In this document: in pieces, positions 1 through 11,495 of the stretch
How the letters are laid out: each line of letters begins with the position of its first letter
Position numbering within the stretch: position 1 is the stretch's first letter
Origin: Sinotaia quadrata
Lineage: Eukaryota; Mollusca; Gastropoda; Architaenioglossa; Viviparidae
Assembly: GCA_028829895.1 (NCBI GenBank)
Contig: CM054177.1
Location: forward strand, 77,939,163-78,003,162
Reading direction: 5' to 3'
DNA: 64,000 bases
Position numbers and translations under genes: made by a program
The notes under the pieces: generated by a model
What the model was told of the DNA's origin: nothing
Database searches by the model: none
The model's input: only the letters and a program-made list of their open reading frames with translations

Positions 1-209
1 TTGTAAGAACAACTAGAAGAGAAGGCTACACAGTGGCTCTTTCTTTCTCTGCTAAGCGTTTTGGCATTAATTATTTTGTTTAGATTAATGGATAAATCCT
101 TACAGTGACAAAGACGTGGCTGCTTGCTATATCTTTCACTTTAAATGTAAAGATGGTTTTGGCATGCTAGTGTCTTAGGCTGTTCTAATATCCCTAATCA
201 TCTTAATCT

Positions 210-262
<53 letters not shown>

Positions 263-1379
263 ATTTCTGTTTCTGGTTCTTTATCTTTCTTGATCTTCCA
301 GGCTTTCTCTTTTTATCACTCTGTCCCTTTTTTCTTTGTTTAGGATTTTCCTGTCTTTTTCTCCCTATCCATCCCACTTCCCTATTCACCACTTCTTTCC
401 TACTCTCACCCATGCATATGAACCTATATAAACATAAATCATAAATCACTCAAACACTGTCTTTTACTGGTGAGTTTGGATTATACATCACTTGGATGAT
501 TATCATTTCTTAGTGTCTCAATAATTTATAGACAAAATTAACTCTTTGTATACCTTTGTAATCTCGCTGTTTGCTGAAGTAAAAATAGTACTTAGAATCC
601 CAAAGTAAAATTATTCATTCTCATGAGAAACCTCAATGCTCATCATGGCATACATTATTGTTCCAACAGTGGGGCCTGATTAAAAATTAATATAGAATTA
701 AATAATCAAAAATAATTGTAGACTTAAGTGAATTAATTAACATAGAAATAAATTTTAAAATAATACTTCTTAGCATTTAAAAAGTAATAGTCAAGGCACT
801 TTATTTCGTACTGCACAATGTTATTATGTGATAGACTCACCAGAAAGTTGACATTCCCTCCCCACTCACCAGCTTGACAGCCTTGACTGAGTTTTAAAAA
901 AAATCATCTAAATCTCCCCTCTCCCCAGCTTGACTGTTCTTGATGTTTAGACCCACTTTAATAAAATATGGGTATATATTTGATATAAATTACAGATTTA
1001 GTATTATTTAACATATTTTACTGCCAAACTTTTGGTATCATATCCATCTTTATTGCACAGCTAGTTGTATGTCCTAACATTGTGCTTGTATTGTTGCATT
1101 GAGTGAAAGGTCCACCCACATTTGCTAAGTTCATGTGTATTTAGTATTAAGCCTACATATTTTGGAAAGTGTATGCATTGCGTCCATATTTGTTGAGTTT
1201 ATTGTATCATTTGTGCACCAGGTCTGTCAGTGTTGGATTCCTCAATATTATTATTTGTCTTAAGCCTATATTTTCACAATTCAGTTTGTATTTTGGGTGC
1301 AGCTTATTATTTGCATTAAGTCTGAATTTATTGGCTCTTGTGATATCATGACCACTGTTTTGGATTCATTAAATTCTGT
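1..1379. other. AT-rich non-coding sequence with CT microsatellite
   Basis: No gene is seen. A perfect (CT)n tract spans about 212-261. The rest is AT-rich sequence with short interrupted runs and no open frame resembling a protein. Confidence 0.7.
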
Positions 1380-2735
1380 TTGTTGAGAGTGTTTGTTGGA
1401 TTAATTATAATCTATGTTTGTTGATAGTATTTGTTGGATTCATGATATGTTTGTTGGCAGCATTTGTTGGGTTCTTGTAACTGTTATTTCATTGGTAGTA
1501 TGTGTTCTTTGATGGTACTTCTTTGGTGTATTGTAATATGTATTCTGTGATAGTATTTGCTGGGCTCATATGTAATCCATCTTTATTGATAACACTTCTT
1601 GTGTTTGTTGTAATATGTTTGTTGGCAGCATTTGTTGGGTTCTTGTAACTGTTATTTCATTGGTAGTATGTGTTCTTTGATGGTACTTCTTTGGTGTATT
1701 GTAATATGTATTTTGTGATAGTATTTGCTGGGCTCATATGTAATCCATCTTTATTGATAACACTTCTTGTGTTTGTTGTAATATGTATTTATTTTTTGGC
1801 ATTATATATTTGGGTTTTAAAAGCTGTGTTATTTCGAGTTTTGTATTCTGTTCAGTGATGGTATTTCTTGTCTTCATTGTATATGCACTCATTGATAGTA
1901 TTTGCTGGGCTCACTGGAGTCTCTTTGTTTATAGCATTTGTTGGGTTCTTGTAATTTATATTCATTGATAGCATTTTCTGAGCTCGTTGTAATCTGTCTT
2001 CATTGATAGCTTTTGTTGGATTCACTGTAATATTTGTTCTCTGGTAGTTCTTGTTTGGATTTTGTAATATATGTTCATTGACAGTATTTGGGAGGGGGGG
2101 GGGTTCACATTGTGTTTTTTCATAGTACCTGTTCATTTCGTTGTAATATATGGTCTTTGAAGTTTGATAGTATTTGCTGGACTTGTTATAATCTGTCTTC
2201 ATTGATAGCATTTCTTGGATTCATTGTAATATGTATTGATATACAGTATTGTTGGGTTTTGATAATCTGTGTTCATTGGTATTAAAACTATTATTTGCTG
2301 GATACATGTGTCATTAATAGTATTAGCCTCGCTCATTGTAATCTATGTTTATTGATAGCATTTGTGGGATTCATTATAATCTGTTTTCTTTGATAGTTTG
2401 ATTTATTGTCATCTTTGTTCCAAGCTAATATTTGCTTGACTCATTGTAATCTGTCTTTATTGATTGCTTTTGCAGGGCTCAGTGTAATCTGTCGTTATTG
2501 ATAGCTTTTGCAGTGCTCAGTGTAATCTGTCTTTATTGATAGCTTTTGCAGGGCTCAGTGTAATCTGTCTTCATTATAGTATTTGCTGAGCTCATTGTAA
2601 TTTCTCTTTATTGATAGCTTTAACAGGGCTCATTGTAATTTCTCTTTATTGATAGCTTTAACAGGGCCCATTGTAATCTCTCTTTATTGATAGCTTTAAC
2701 AGGGCTCATTGTAATCTGTCTTCATTTCTGGGTTT
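1380..2735. repeat. Degenerate minisatellite with a 168-bp higher-order duplication
   Basis: Variants of a unit of roughly 35-45 bp built around TTGATAGCATTTGTTGGGTT and TTGTAATCTGT recur throughout. Near 1447 and 1615 a block of about 168 bp starting ATGTTTGTTGGCAG is repeated almost exactly, giving a second, longer period. The last part (about 2450-2735) is more regular, with units ending in CTCATTGTAATCTGTCTTTA. No coding potential is supported. Confidence 0.85.
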
Positions 2736-3218
2736 GTTGGCATCACTGTTTTTGTGGGTATTAATTTTATTTCAATCTATCCAAGTTTATATTAAGCCAA
2801 TGTTTCCTGTGTTCCTTGAAATTTTGCTTGTATTATTAAGCCTTTGCTTATTGAAATCAGTGTCACCATCTTGGACTAGTCTAGATTCAGCAAGGCAGCG
2901 ATTGTAATATGTGTTAAATGTGGCTGGTCAAAAATATATGGCTTATTGTGGGCTTGATTGTGCTTTTAGCAAGCATGCATAGGCCCTAAGCAGACTAACA
3001 GAGCGCGTATTGTATCGTAAGCATTTATCACAATGAAATACACTTTATTTTGACATTTTAATAATGTTGATTAATGTATTTTGATTCTGATGGTATGTCC
3101 AGTACAGTGTTTGGTTGTCTACTATTGCTGTGACCACTATTATTGTTGTTAATACTCCTAAACTATTACTACAACTAGGATGATAGGGAGAATATTAACA
3201 GTATATTGTCACTTGCAG
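2736..3218. other. AT-rich spacer
   Basis: Unique-looking AT-rich sequence between two minisatellites. Nothing recognisable. Confidence 0.6.
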
Positions 3219-3575
3219 ACATTTTAGTTGTGACTTCATATAATAAATGAGCATTTTAGTCATGACTTCATATAATAAGTGAGCATTTTAGTCATGACTT
3301 CACATAATAAGTGAGATTTTAGTCATGATTTCATGTAATAAGTGAGCATTTTAGTCATGATTTCATATAATAAGTGAGCATTTTAGTCATGACCATGTAA
3401 TAAGTGAGATTTTAGTCATGACTTCACATAATAAGTGAGATTTTAGTCATGATTTCATGTAATAAGTGAGCATTTTAGTCATGACCATGTAATAAGTGAG
3501 ATTTTAGTCATGATTTCATGTAATAAGTGAGCATTTTAGTCATGACTTCATGAAATAAGTGAGCATTTTAGTGTC
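3219..3575. repeat. 32-bp minisatellite
   Basis: About eleven copies of a unit containing TTTTAGTCATGACTTCATA followed by TAATAAGTGAGCA. Some copies lack 6-8 bp (CATGACCATGTAATAAG variant), and long and short variants alternate in a patterned order, as expected for expansion by blocks. Confidence 0.9.
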
Positions 3576-4017
3576 AATGGTCTCAAACATTTTAGAAAGT
3601 CACGGGTTAGCTGTTTTGGGATTGGTTATGATTTATTAGGGTGCCGTAGAGTGCATTGATATTATCACACGAAAAAGAAAACAGCAGAATCTTTTTATTT
3701 CTATTTGGATATAAATACATTATTAAATTAAATATTGATGGGTGTTATCAGCTTAATTCCAAGGGAAATTAAAAGCCATTATCATCATGCTTAGTTTACT
3801 CTTGCTAGTAACCTTATTTCCATTGGATAACGTTGTGTACAGTTCAAAGAGTACTCTTCCCAAGGATTTTACAGCTCATTGATTGGTTGCCACTGATGTG
3901 TGTAGATAACGGCTATAGCTGTATTGTAGTCGTTCATTTTAATTTTTGTTTGTTTGTAATTTCTCATATGACAAGACATTTCTCAATTTGAGCCTTATGT
4001 TGGTGCTGCTGAGCACT
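3576..4017. other. Non-coding spacer before the piggyBac remnant
   Basis: AT-rich sequence with no recognised gene. It may include the 5' part of the adjoining piggyBac copy, but no transposase motif or TTAA-flanked terminal repeat was recognised here. Confidence 0.5.
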
Positions 4018-4367
4018 GTGCTGGGACTGGGAGGTTTTGTTTTGACTGACTTGATCTCCGAACTACCTGAGCATCCATTCCACTTGACATTTGACAACTT
4101 CTTGACCTCATTTGCCTTGCTGACCGAACTTGCAGCAAAGGGCATTGGCGCTACTGAGACCATTCGACAGAATCGATTATAGCAGTGTGCCATACAGGAT
4201 GCTTCAATTTGGGGAAAAAGCCACGTGGAACAATTGATTCTTCCCTTGACACCAACAAGAACTTTCTTGTGGTGCAATGGAATGACAACAGCAATGTCGG
4301 GATGGCAACAAACTGCGACCCACTTCTAGCAGTCAAACAAGATGGTCTTGTCAGTAGCACCACGATC

Positions 4368-4714
4368 GACCAACCCGACTTGATTAGACAGACAATGCAA
4401 CATTGGGAGGCGTTGGATAGAGCTGACCAACCCGACTTGATTAGACAGACAGTGCAACATTGGGAGGCGTTGGATAGAGCTGACCAACCCGACTTGATTA
4501 GACAGACAATGCAACATTGGGAGGCGTTGGATAGAGCTGACCAACCCGACTTGATTAGACAGACAATGCAACATTGGGAGGCGTTGGATAGAGCTGATCA
4601 ACCCGACTTGATTAGACAGAACAATGCAACATTGGGAGGCGTTGGATAGAGCTGACCAACCCGACTTGATTAGACAGACAATACAACATTGGGAGGCGTT
4701 GATAGAACTGACCA
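4368..4714. repeat. 57-bp minisatellite inside piggyBac coding sequence
   Basis: About six copies of a 57-bp unit beginning GACCAACCCGACTTGATTAG. Copies differ by single substitutions and one insertion near 4620. As 57 is a multiple of three, one frame stays open through the array with a 19-residue period, and the opposite strand is also open. These ORFs are by-products of the repeat. Confidence 0.95.
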
Positions 4715-4770
4715 AAACATCATTAAGTGCCGAATCTATGTGAGAACCAAAAGGTGGTGGCGGCCGTTTT

Positions 4771-5062
4771 TGCTCGAAATGTGGTGTTGGCCTCGCAACA
4801 CAAGAAAGATTTGCTTGAAATGTGGTGTTGGCCTCGCAACACAAGAAAGATTTGCTTGAAATGCGGTGTTGGCCTCGCAACACAAGAAAGATTTGCTTGA
4901 AATGCGGTGTTGGCCTCGCAACACAAGAAAGATTTGCTTGAAATGTGGTGTTGGCCTCGCAACACAAGAAAGATTTGCTTGAAATGTGGTGTTGGCCTCG
5001 CAACACAAGAAAGATTTGCTTGAAATGCGGTGTTGGCCTCGCAACACAAGAAAGATTTGCTT
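4771..5062. repeat. 41-bp minisatellite inside piggyBac 3' region
   Basis: Seven near-identical copies of a 41-bp unit containing GAAATGTGGTGTTGGCCTCG and CAACACAAGAAAGATTTGCT. Variation is almost confined to one G/A position (TGTGG or TGCGG). The long minus-strand ORFs across it are low-complexity by-products. Confidence 0.95.
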
Positions 5063-5075
5063 GGCCTGCACTGTT

Positions 5076-5445
5076 TCAATCTCTGCCATGGTGTCGTATA
5101 GTGCCCACATATTGACTTTGAGGAAATACGAGACTTTCGTATGAAACTGTCATTATTTTTTTAATTTTATTGTTTTATAAATTACAAGCTGCTTTCCTTT
5201 TTAACCGGTATGCATTTTCATTTTTACTTTTTACTTTAAATTTGTTCAGCAACAATTTTGTGACTTTATTAACTTCGAACCAAACAGTGTGCATCGTTTC
5301 CTACATAATGTGCATTGTGGGTTTTTAGATCCTAATAATGAATAAATCGTTCTGTTTATGATATAGGAACTCTATGTACGTGTTTTACTTAGTGAAAATA
5401 TCAAAAGAAAGCCGACCATTTATACACCTGAAGAGCAGTTATCTT
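5076..5445. other. AT-rich spacer
   Basis: No gene recognised. It may contain the decayed 3' end of the piggyBac copy. Confidence 0.5.
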
Positions 5446-5690
5446 TCAAATAACCTGTAGCCACCCATGCCCACTGCAATTCTGTAGAGCATTTCTCAAC
5501 AAAATAACCTGTAGCCACCCATGCCCACTGCAATTCTGTAGAACATTTCTCAACAAAATAACCTGTACCCACCCATGCCTACTGCACTTCTGTAGAGCAT
5601 TTCTCAATAAAATTACCTTACCCACCGATGCCCACTGCACTTCTGTAGAGCTTTTCTCAACAAAATTACCTGTAGTCACCCATGCCACTG
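5446..5690. repeat. 54-bp minisatellite
   Basis: About four and a half copies of a 54-bp unit containing AACCTGTAGCCACCCATGCC and CTGTAGAGCATTTCTCAACA. The minus-strand 80-codon frame through it is a repeat by-product. Confidence 0.92.
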
Positions 5691-6249
5691 CATTCTACAA
5701 ATTAAAATTCTTTCAAATCGCATCTATATATACATTATTTGATACATTCTAAGAAGGAAATCAGGAAAAACACCACACAAAAAAAAAAATGTTTGCAGAA
5801 AATACCCTCGAGCCAAAATTATCGTTGCAGCACAATTACTTAACCCGTTTTATGTTTAGTTGAGAAAAATAGAGCTTCTTTTAGGATGGCAGATAATGTT
5901 TTTAATATTATTTCTACGTAGCGAAGCTGTAGCTTTATACTCTATTTTAAATAAAAATGTATCCAGATTAAGTTAATAATTTTGGTTAACAAAGAAAATA
6001 TATTCATTGCAAAGAGATAATTATATTGTTATTTTAAAATATTTTAATCCCGGTAAAAAAAAAAATTGTTGGTAAAATGTTACGTATTTCAAACTCCTAT
6101 AACATCAATATTTTTATAATTTTTATTTATTCTTATGTTTTTATGTGAGCATTAGGCCCTGTTTTAGAGTTTTAACATATAAAACAATTAGATTTAATTC
6201 ACTTTAGTTTTTGCACTTCGTCACAAAATGGTACATTTCCCAGAGAATG

Positions 6250-6250
<1 letters not shown>
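5691..6250. other. AT-rich spacer
   Basis: Very AT-rich, with A and T homopolymer runs. No gene, RNA or transposon feature seen. Confidence 0.6.
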
Positions 6251-6251
<1 letters not shown>

Positions 6252-6324
<73 letters not shown>

Positions 6325-6345
6325 GATAGATAGATAGATAGATGA
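6252..6345. repeat. CT microsatellite followed by ATAG microsatellite
   Basis: An uninterrupted (CT)n run of about 70 bp (6252-6321) adjoins five or so copies of ATAG (6322-6343). Confidence 0.97.
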
Positions 6346-6451
6346 GTTTGACTATATATTGGCGTTGTGTTCTGCTTTTACTGCTCTCGCACCCTGCATC
6401 TTAGCAGAAACTAAGTTACAGATTGATATGATTAGCTGCACCCCACAGATC

Positions 6452-6675
6452 GATAGACAGGCGAGTGACTCACCTCTAGTCACTTGTAGTCATACCTAGA
6501 CAGGCGAGTGGCTCACCTCTAGTCACATGTAGTCATACCTAGACAGGCGAGTGGTTCACCTCTAGTCACATTTAGTCATAGACAGGCGAGTGGCTCACCT
6601 CTAGTCACTTGTAATTATACCTAGACAGACGAGTGGCTCACCTCTAGTCACTTGTAATTATACCTAGACAGGCAT
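6452..6675. repeat. 43-bp minisatellite
   Basis: Five copies of a 43-bp unit containing AGACAGGCGAGTGGCTCACC and TCTAGTCACTTGTAGTCATA. One internal copy is shortened. Confidence 0.92.
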
Positions 6676-8329
6676 GTAGTTGATATAATGAACAGAGAGT
6701 CTGGTGAAAGAAATTTTACTTTAATGAATGTACAGAATACCAAACTGAGACCACTGGCTGCACAAGAAAGTTAAAATCGCTGTTTACAATTGTAAAACAC
6801 TTTGTATAACTAATACTATAGTCCGGAGAGTAATGTCTTTCACTCTTAATAGAGTACAGCTGAGTCAGTCTACGAAAGAGTCCACACTTCCCAAAAGCTT
6901 ATTGCTTTTAAATGCAATACTTTTCCTCAATAAAGTAATCTAGATAAACAGCTGTAATCTTGTAGCGGCCAGTTTTCCAGGCGGAATTGCTAATTGAGGA
7001 TGACTGATAACAGCCATTAGTCTGGCATGGTTAGCATGGTAACATTATAGTAACTAGGGTCTGGTGATCGTAGCTTGAAGCATTGCATCATGATTGGGCC
7101 ATATAGAATGACTGAGAGATAAACACAACACTTTTATACTCCGAACTGCTGTGGAACATGAACCACCACCACCCGCTGTTGTTGTTGTTGTCGTCGTCGT
7201 CGTTGTTGTTGAGTGTTTTGGTACAATATTCCAGTCTGCAGATGGCTATAATTTCACCCAACAAACAGGCTAGCAGCTGACACTTGTTTAAGAAATTTAG
7301 CGACTGACTTCATAAAATTATTTCTGGCACAAGCTGACGTATAAGTCATAGTGCTTTAAGTTCTCTCCCTTTAACTTATGACAGATGATTTACTTTCAGC
7401 AGAATAGTCACATAAAATTAATGTTGTACAAAGAGATGCTGACACAACTATAAAATTGTGGTGCAAATACAGATAGTTTGAATTCAAACAATATATATTT
7501 GGAGAGAGATATACTAAATGTATATAAAATATTGCAGGGAAACTTATAGACTTAACATATAAACATTACTTTTGCTCTACAAAACATGAAATTTTCATCT
7601 CTCAGAGTATATCATACATATTGTTTCAGGTAGGAAAATTTGTGTCTAAAACTAGAAGAAGAAAAATTTCAACATTTACGAAAATTAGAAAAATATTATT
7701 ATTATTTTCTCTTACCCGAAATAAGTGGAATGAAAGGAAAACGGCGTCTTGACTAAACAGATCTGTACCCGACCGACCCCTTCATAGGATAATTTGATAA
7801 CACAGACTAAAATTTAGATGGTTTATATAAAATAAAAAAATACCCCGGGTCAAATCTTTTCAGAGTTTGGTAGGAATTGGGAGAAGAAGCTCAGATAGTC
7901 TGTTCAGATATATGGAGAAATATGTAAAGATAACTTAAATCTAAGCACATATTATAGCGCCATTTGATTGAGAGCTGGGCCAGACTTAAGCATTTGGGAC
8001 CTGAACAGGCGACAGTTGTCTAAAGGTTGAAGACCTTGATCTTCACGGAAATGCGGAAGGGAGAGATAGGATAGGTGCTATGACTGCTAAGAATTATTTT
8101 TAAATGTTCGTTGACAAGCTACATTCCTTCTCTTTGACTTTCTCTCTTTACAAAGAAAACAAATTATATCTAGTGTTAGTTCATTCTCTGTGTTCTCCCT
8201 CAGAATCTCTGATGTCTCGTACTCCTCCTCAGATTAGTCTCATCTTACTGCCGGATGTTTCTCGTTGTCAGAATCTTATCTCACTGCCTAAAGTCTAATC
8301 TCAGAAAATTCTTATTGTCAAAAGTCTTG
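6676..8329. other. Non-coding block with GTT/GTC microsatellite
   Basis: No gene is supported. A (GTT)n/(GTC)n tract lies at about 7177-7211. On the minus strand a TATAAAAG sequence sits near 7132-7139, the sort of box found in retroelement LTR promoters, but no paired LTR or ORF was found here. Confidence 0.5.
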
Positions 8330-9065
8330 GGCTATTATCAGAAGATTTGCTCTCATTAACAGTCTTGTCATACTGAAGAAGATTTGTTCTCATTGTCAGA
8401 AGTCTTGTCATACTGAAGAAGATTTGTTCTCATTGTCAGAAGTCTTGTCACACTGAAGAAGATTTGCTCTCATTGTCAGAAGCTTTGTCTCACTGAAGAA
8501 GAATTGCTCTCATATCAGAAGTATAATCTCACTGATAGTTGATTCATTCTTATTATTCAGAAGTATTGCGTTACTGTCAAATGATCGTTCATTTCTCCAA
8601 TGTCAAAGATTCGTTATCTTTATCAACATAGTCCCGTCTCAAAGATTGAAAATTCGTTATCATTGTCAGAAGCTTGGTCTGATTGAATGAAGATTTGGTA
8701 TCATTGTCAGAAGTCTGGTTTCACTGAAGATTCAACAGTGTTATTAGTCTTGTCTCATTGTCAAAATATTCGTTATCATTGTCAAAAGTCTGGTCTCACT
8801 GACAGATGATTTGTTCATGTTATCAGAAGTTTCCTCTTACTGTCAGACGGTCTTTCTTCTCATTGTCAAAAGTCTGATCTAGTTGCCAAAAGATTTTGAT
8901 TAACGATGTCAAATATCTCATCTCACCGAATGATGGTTCATTCTCATTGTCAGAGATTACGTCTTAGTGTCAGAAGCTTTGTTATCTTTGTCAAAAGTCT
9001 GATCTTTTCGTTAAAAGATTCTTTCTCGTTGTCAAAAGATCCTTTCTCATTGTCAAAAGTGCAGT
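8330..9065. repeat. Degenerate ~46-bp minisatellite
   Basis: The first 230 bp hold about five good copies of a unit containing CTTGTCATACTGAAGAAGAT and TTGTTCTCATTGTCAGAAGT. Beyond about 8560 the motif CATTGTCAGAAGTCT recurs irregularly and decays towards 9065. Confidence 0.85.
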
Positions 9066-9593
9066 CCTAATGATAGTCTTGTCTTGCTGTCAAAAGTAAT
9101 ACATTCACTGCCACAACATTTCTCGTCAGTAACTTTCTCCTTCACTCTTCTGTTGTTCATACTCTTTCGCAGAATGTCTGTCACTTTGTTAACCACTACT
9201 CTGATTGTTTTAGCTGTAGGTTTACTTAGAGAAAAGATTTCTGTCGTAGTGTAACGTTAATAGCACACAATGAGCAATAAATGAGAGATGGTTATGAGTC
9301 ACAGCACTGAACAGTGAATTTATTGTTAGAGTTAAATCAGCTCTCTAATAGGCGTTTTAGTTCGTGGTTGATCAGTTTGAAAGCAATTTTGTGTGTATGC
9401 CACACCAACTCGACTTTGTCGATGACGTCCTGTGAGTTTCCTCAGCACCTCTCTGTCTTTCAACAACTCTTCGTTAATATAACTTCGCATATATTTGACA
9501 TCTCGACTAATGTTCAGCCCTTTGTTAGTGTGTACGATCGTAATAGCTTGTTCCATTTATCTATCTGAACATTTCGACTTGATTTTGCTGCTT
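9066..9593. other. Non-coding spacer
   Basis: No gene recognised. Short ORFs on both strands show no family resemblance. Confidence 0.5.
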
Positions 9594-9800
9594 TTTAAGT
9601 GTACATTCCATATATCTATCTAGACACCTCGAGCGATATACAGTCCTTTATAAGTGTACATTCCGTATATCTATCTAGACACCTCGAGCTATATACAGTC
9701 CTTTATAAGTGTACATTCCGTATATCTATCTAGACACCTCGAGCGATATACAGTCCTTCATAAGTGTAAATTCCGCATATCTATCTAGACTTCTCTCGTC
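9594..9800. repeat. 55-bp minisatellite
   Basis: Three good copies and flanking degenerate ones of a 55-bp unit containing AAGTGTACATTCCGTATATC and TAGACACCTCGAGCGATATA. Decayed relatives (TATCTATCTAGACATCTCG) continue to about 9990. Confidence 0.9.
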
Positions 9801-10027
9801 AGATTATACAGTCGTACACAGTATAGACATCTCAACAGTTTATACAACTCTTTGAAAGTGTTCACTACGCATTATCTAACTAAAGAGCTCGACTGTAAGC
9901 ATTCGCTTGGGCATATCTGTTCGAACATCCTCACAAATTATACAATACTTTGTAAGCATATCTCCGAATATCTATCTAGACATCTCGACAAATTAAATAA
10001 ATTCTTTCTATGCTTTTCTGATAAGTG

Positions 10028-10203
10028 TACTATCTATATAGGCATCTTGAGAGATTATTATTTAGCCCGGTTAAAGTGAATTCTTCGCTATCTATATAGG
10101 CATCTTGAGAGATTATTATTTAGCCCAGTTAAAGTGGACACTTCGCTATCTATATAGGCATCTTGAGATATTATTATTTAGCCCAGTTAAAGTGGATACT
10201 TCG
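10028..10203. repeat. 58-bp minisatellite
   Basis: Three copies of a 58-bp unit containing CTATCTATATAGGCATCTTG and ATTATTATTTAGCCCAGTTA. Confidence 0.92.
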
Positions 10204-10278
10204 CCAATCTGACTTACATTGTGTTGGGTATTGCTCCATTCTGAGAGATGAGTACTACACGATTTTTGAGAGTCGTGT

Positions 10279-10453
10279 ACCATTTATTTTAACATCAAGT
10301 AAACAACACTGCCACCATTTATTTTAACATCAAGTAAACAACACTGCCACCATTTATTTTAACATCAAGTAAACAACACTGCCACCATTTATTTTAACAT
10401 CAAGTAAACAACACTGCCACCATTTATTTTAACATCAAGTAAACAACACTGCC
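10279..10453. repeat. 35-bp minisatellite
   Basis: Five perfect copies of a 35-bp unit (ACCATTTATTTTAACATCAA plus GTAAACAACACTGCC). The array stops exactly where the candidate exon sequence begins, and its unit contains a copy of the bases just upstream of that sequence. Confidence 0.97.
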
Positions 10454-10467
10454 ACAATTTGCGCCAG

Positions 10468-10577
10468 CGCCTGCATACGTGTATCCCAACGGACAACGGG
10501 GACAGCCACAAAATCAGCGGCAGCACCACCAGGGGATTGAACATCCCGGGCGCAGGTACACACTAAGTACAGACTTG
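10468..10577 (+). CDS. Candidate upstream exon of FNDC3 (Pro/Gln/His-rich)
   Basis: An open + strand stretch reads PAYVYPNGQRGQPQNQRQHH and ends in RRYTLSTDL. It is rich in Pro, Gln, Tyr and His like the 29315 exon, and unlike the surrounding AT-rich DNA. It ends at a strong donor (TTG|GTGAGT at 10577/10578) after a complete codon, which is the phase needed to join the 29315 exon. A possible acceptor is CCAG at 10464-10467; it has a poor pyrimidine tract, and a TAA at 10440-10442 closes the frame further upstream. I infer it is an FNDC3 N-terminal exon across an intron of about 18.7 kb that would hold the LTR element. It could instead be chance open sequence or a transposon fragment. Confidence 0.38.
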
Positions 10578-10865
10578 GTGAGTTGCTAGCCTGGGCTCTG
10601 TAAGACGCCCCCTTCCTCCCGTCCTCCCACTTCAACTTCCGATAGCAACAAATACTTCACAACTTCAGCCCACGATTACCGGGTTGAAGTCCTTCTTTGC
10701 CGGTCAGACACGTTTGCAACGGAAAATAGGCCGCCCTTCATCATCACTTTCCTGTCTACTACCTTCCATCTTGTCTTTCATCATATTCAACTCTACCTAC
10801 CCAGGCACACCTCGGCGGAAGTGGCAAAATCACTATCACCCAAATATCCTCCTCCTTTCTTAAAT
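10578..10865. other. GC-richer block, no gene recognised
   Basis: This stretch is noticeably less AT-rich than its surroundings. It holds no ORF I can assign. If the preceding exon is real, it is the start of its intron. Confidence 0.4.
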
Positions 10866-11037
10866 CTCGACAGGTTATCGGTCCTTTATAAGCGTACGCA
10901 TTGCATATCTTCTAAACATGTTGGCAGGTTATCGGTCCTTTATAAGAGAACGCATTGCATATCTTCTAAACATGTTGGCAGGTTATCGGTCCTTTATAAG
11001 AGAACGCATTGCATATCTTCTAAACATGTTGGCAGAT
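10866..11037. repeat. 54-bp minisatellite
   Basis: Three copies of a 54-bp unit containing GGTTATCGGTCCTTTATAAG and GCATTGCATATCTTCTAAAC. Since 54 is a multiple of three, short open frames result. Confidence 0.95.
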
Positions 11038-11267
11038 TGCACAAAATGTCTTAGAGGCTATCTGTTTATTTTTAAAAGATTATTATCAGTGTCAAAAGTG
11101 TTTAGATAATTTGAATTCATGAAGATATTTACTATAGTACAAGAAATTAAGAAGATACCGATGAACTTTGGTTCTTATAGCTTCAGACTCTGATCTAGCG
11201 TTTGAAGGTCATCAGTGATCTACTGGCGTTTCTAGTAGTATAGTAACAATTTTTAAGAATGGATGGT

Positions 11268-11495
11268 CTTTTGACTGTTGAAGTCGTATAATAACAAGGC
11301 ATTAATGCATTAATGGTCTCTTGACTATCGTAGTCGTATAATAACAAGGCATTAATGGTCTCTTGACTGTCGTAGTTGTATAATAATAACAAGGCATTAA
11401 TGGTCTCTTGACTGTCGTAGTTGTATAATAATAACAAGGCATTAATGCAATGATGATCTCTTGATTGTCGTAGTTGTATAATAACAAGGCATTAA
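11268..11495. repeat. ~42-bp minisatellite
   Basis: About five copies of a unit containing ATAATAACAAGGCATTAATG and GTCTCTTGACTGTCGTAGTT, with 3-12 bp length differences between copies. Confidence 0.9.

Larger units (their letters stand above)
4018..5075 (+). pseudogene. Degraded piggyBac-family transposase fragment
   Basis: A + strand frame from about 4018 reads as the catalytic-core part of a piggyBac (PGBD-like) transposase: a LGLGG-type segment, then FHLTFDNFLTSFALLTEL, then GIGAT and IRQNRL. An in-frame TAG at 4180-4182 and a frame change near 4205 break it. The next frame gives KKPRGTIDSS and VVQWNDNSNVG, the family's K-x-RG and W-[HN]-DN motifs. From 4368 the segment matching the family's QPDLIRQ-NAT-GGVD-AD-Q region is expanded into a 57-bp array. 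The sequence then continues as NIIKCRIYVRTKRWW, matching the family's Y-R-x(4)-K-x-W-W motif, before a second 41-bp array. Start, stop and terminal repeats were not found. The copy is plainly dead; no intact transposase is encoded. Family assignment rests on recognised motifs, not an alignment. Confidence 0.8.

Noticed and set aside
4326..5110. Three long minus-strand ORFs (up to 226 codons)
   Set aside because: They are periodic readings of the 57-bp and 41-bp arrays; the recognisable protein lies on the + strand.
7132..7139. Minus-strand TATAAAAG as an LTR promoter
   Set aside because: No paired LTR, polypurine tract or ORF nearby; one box is not enough to call an element.
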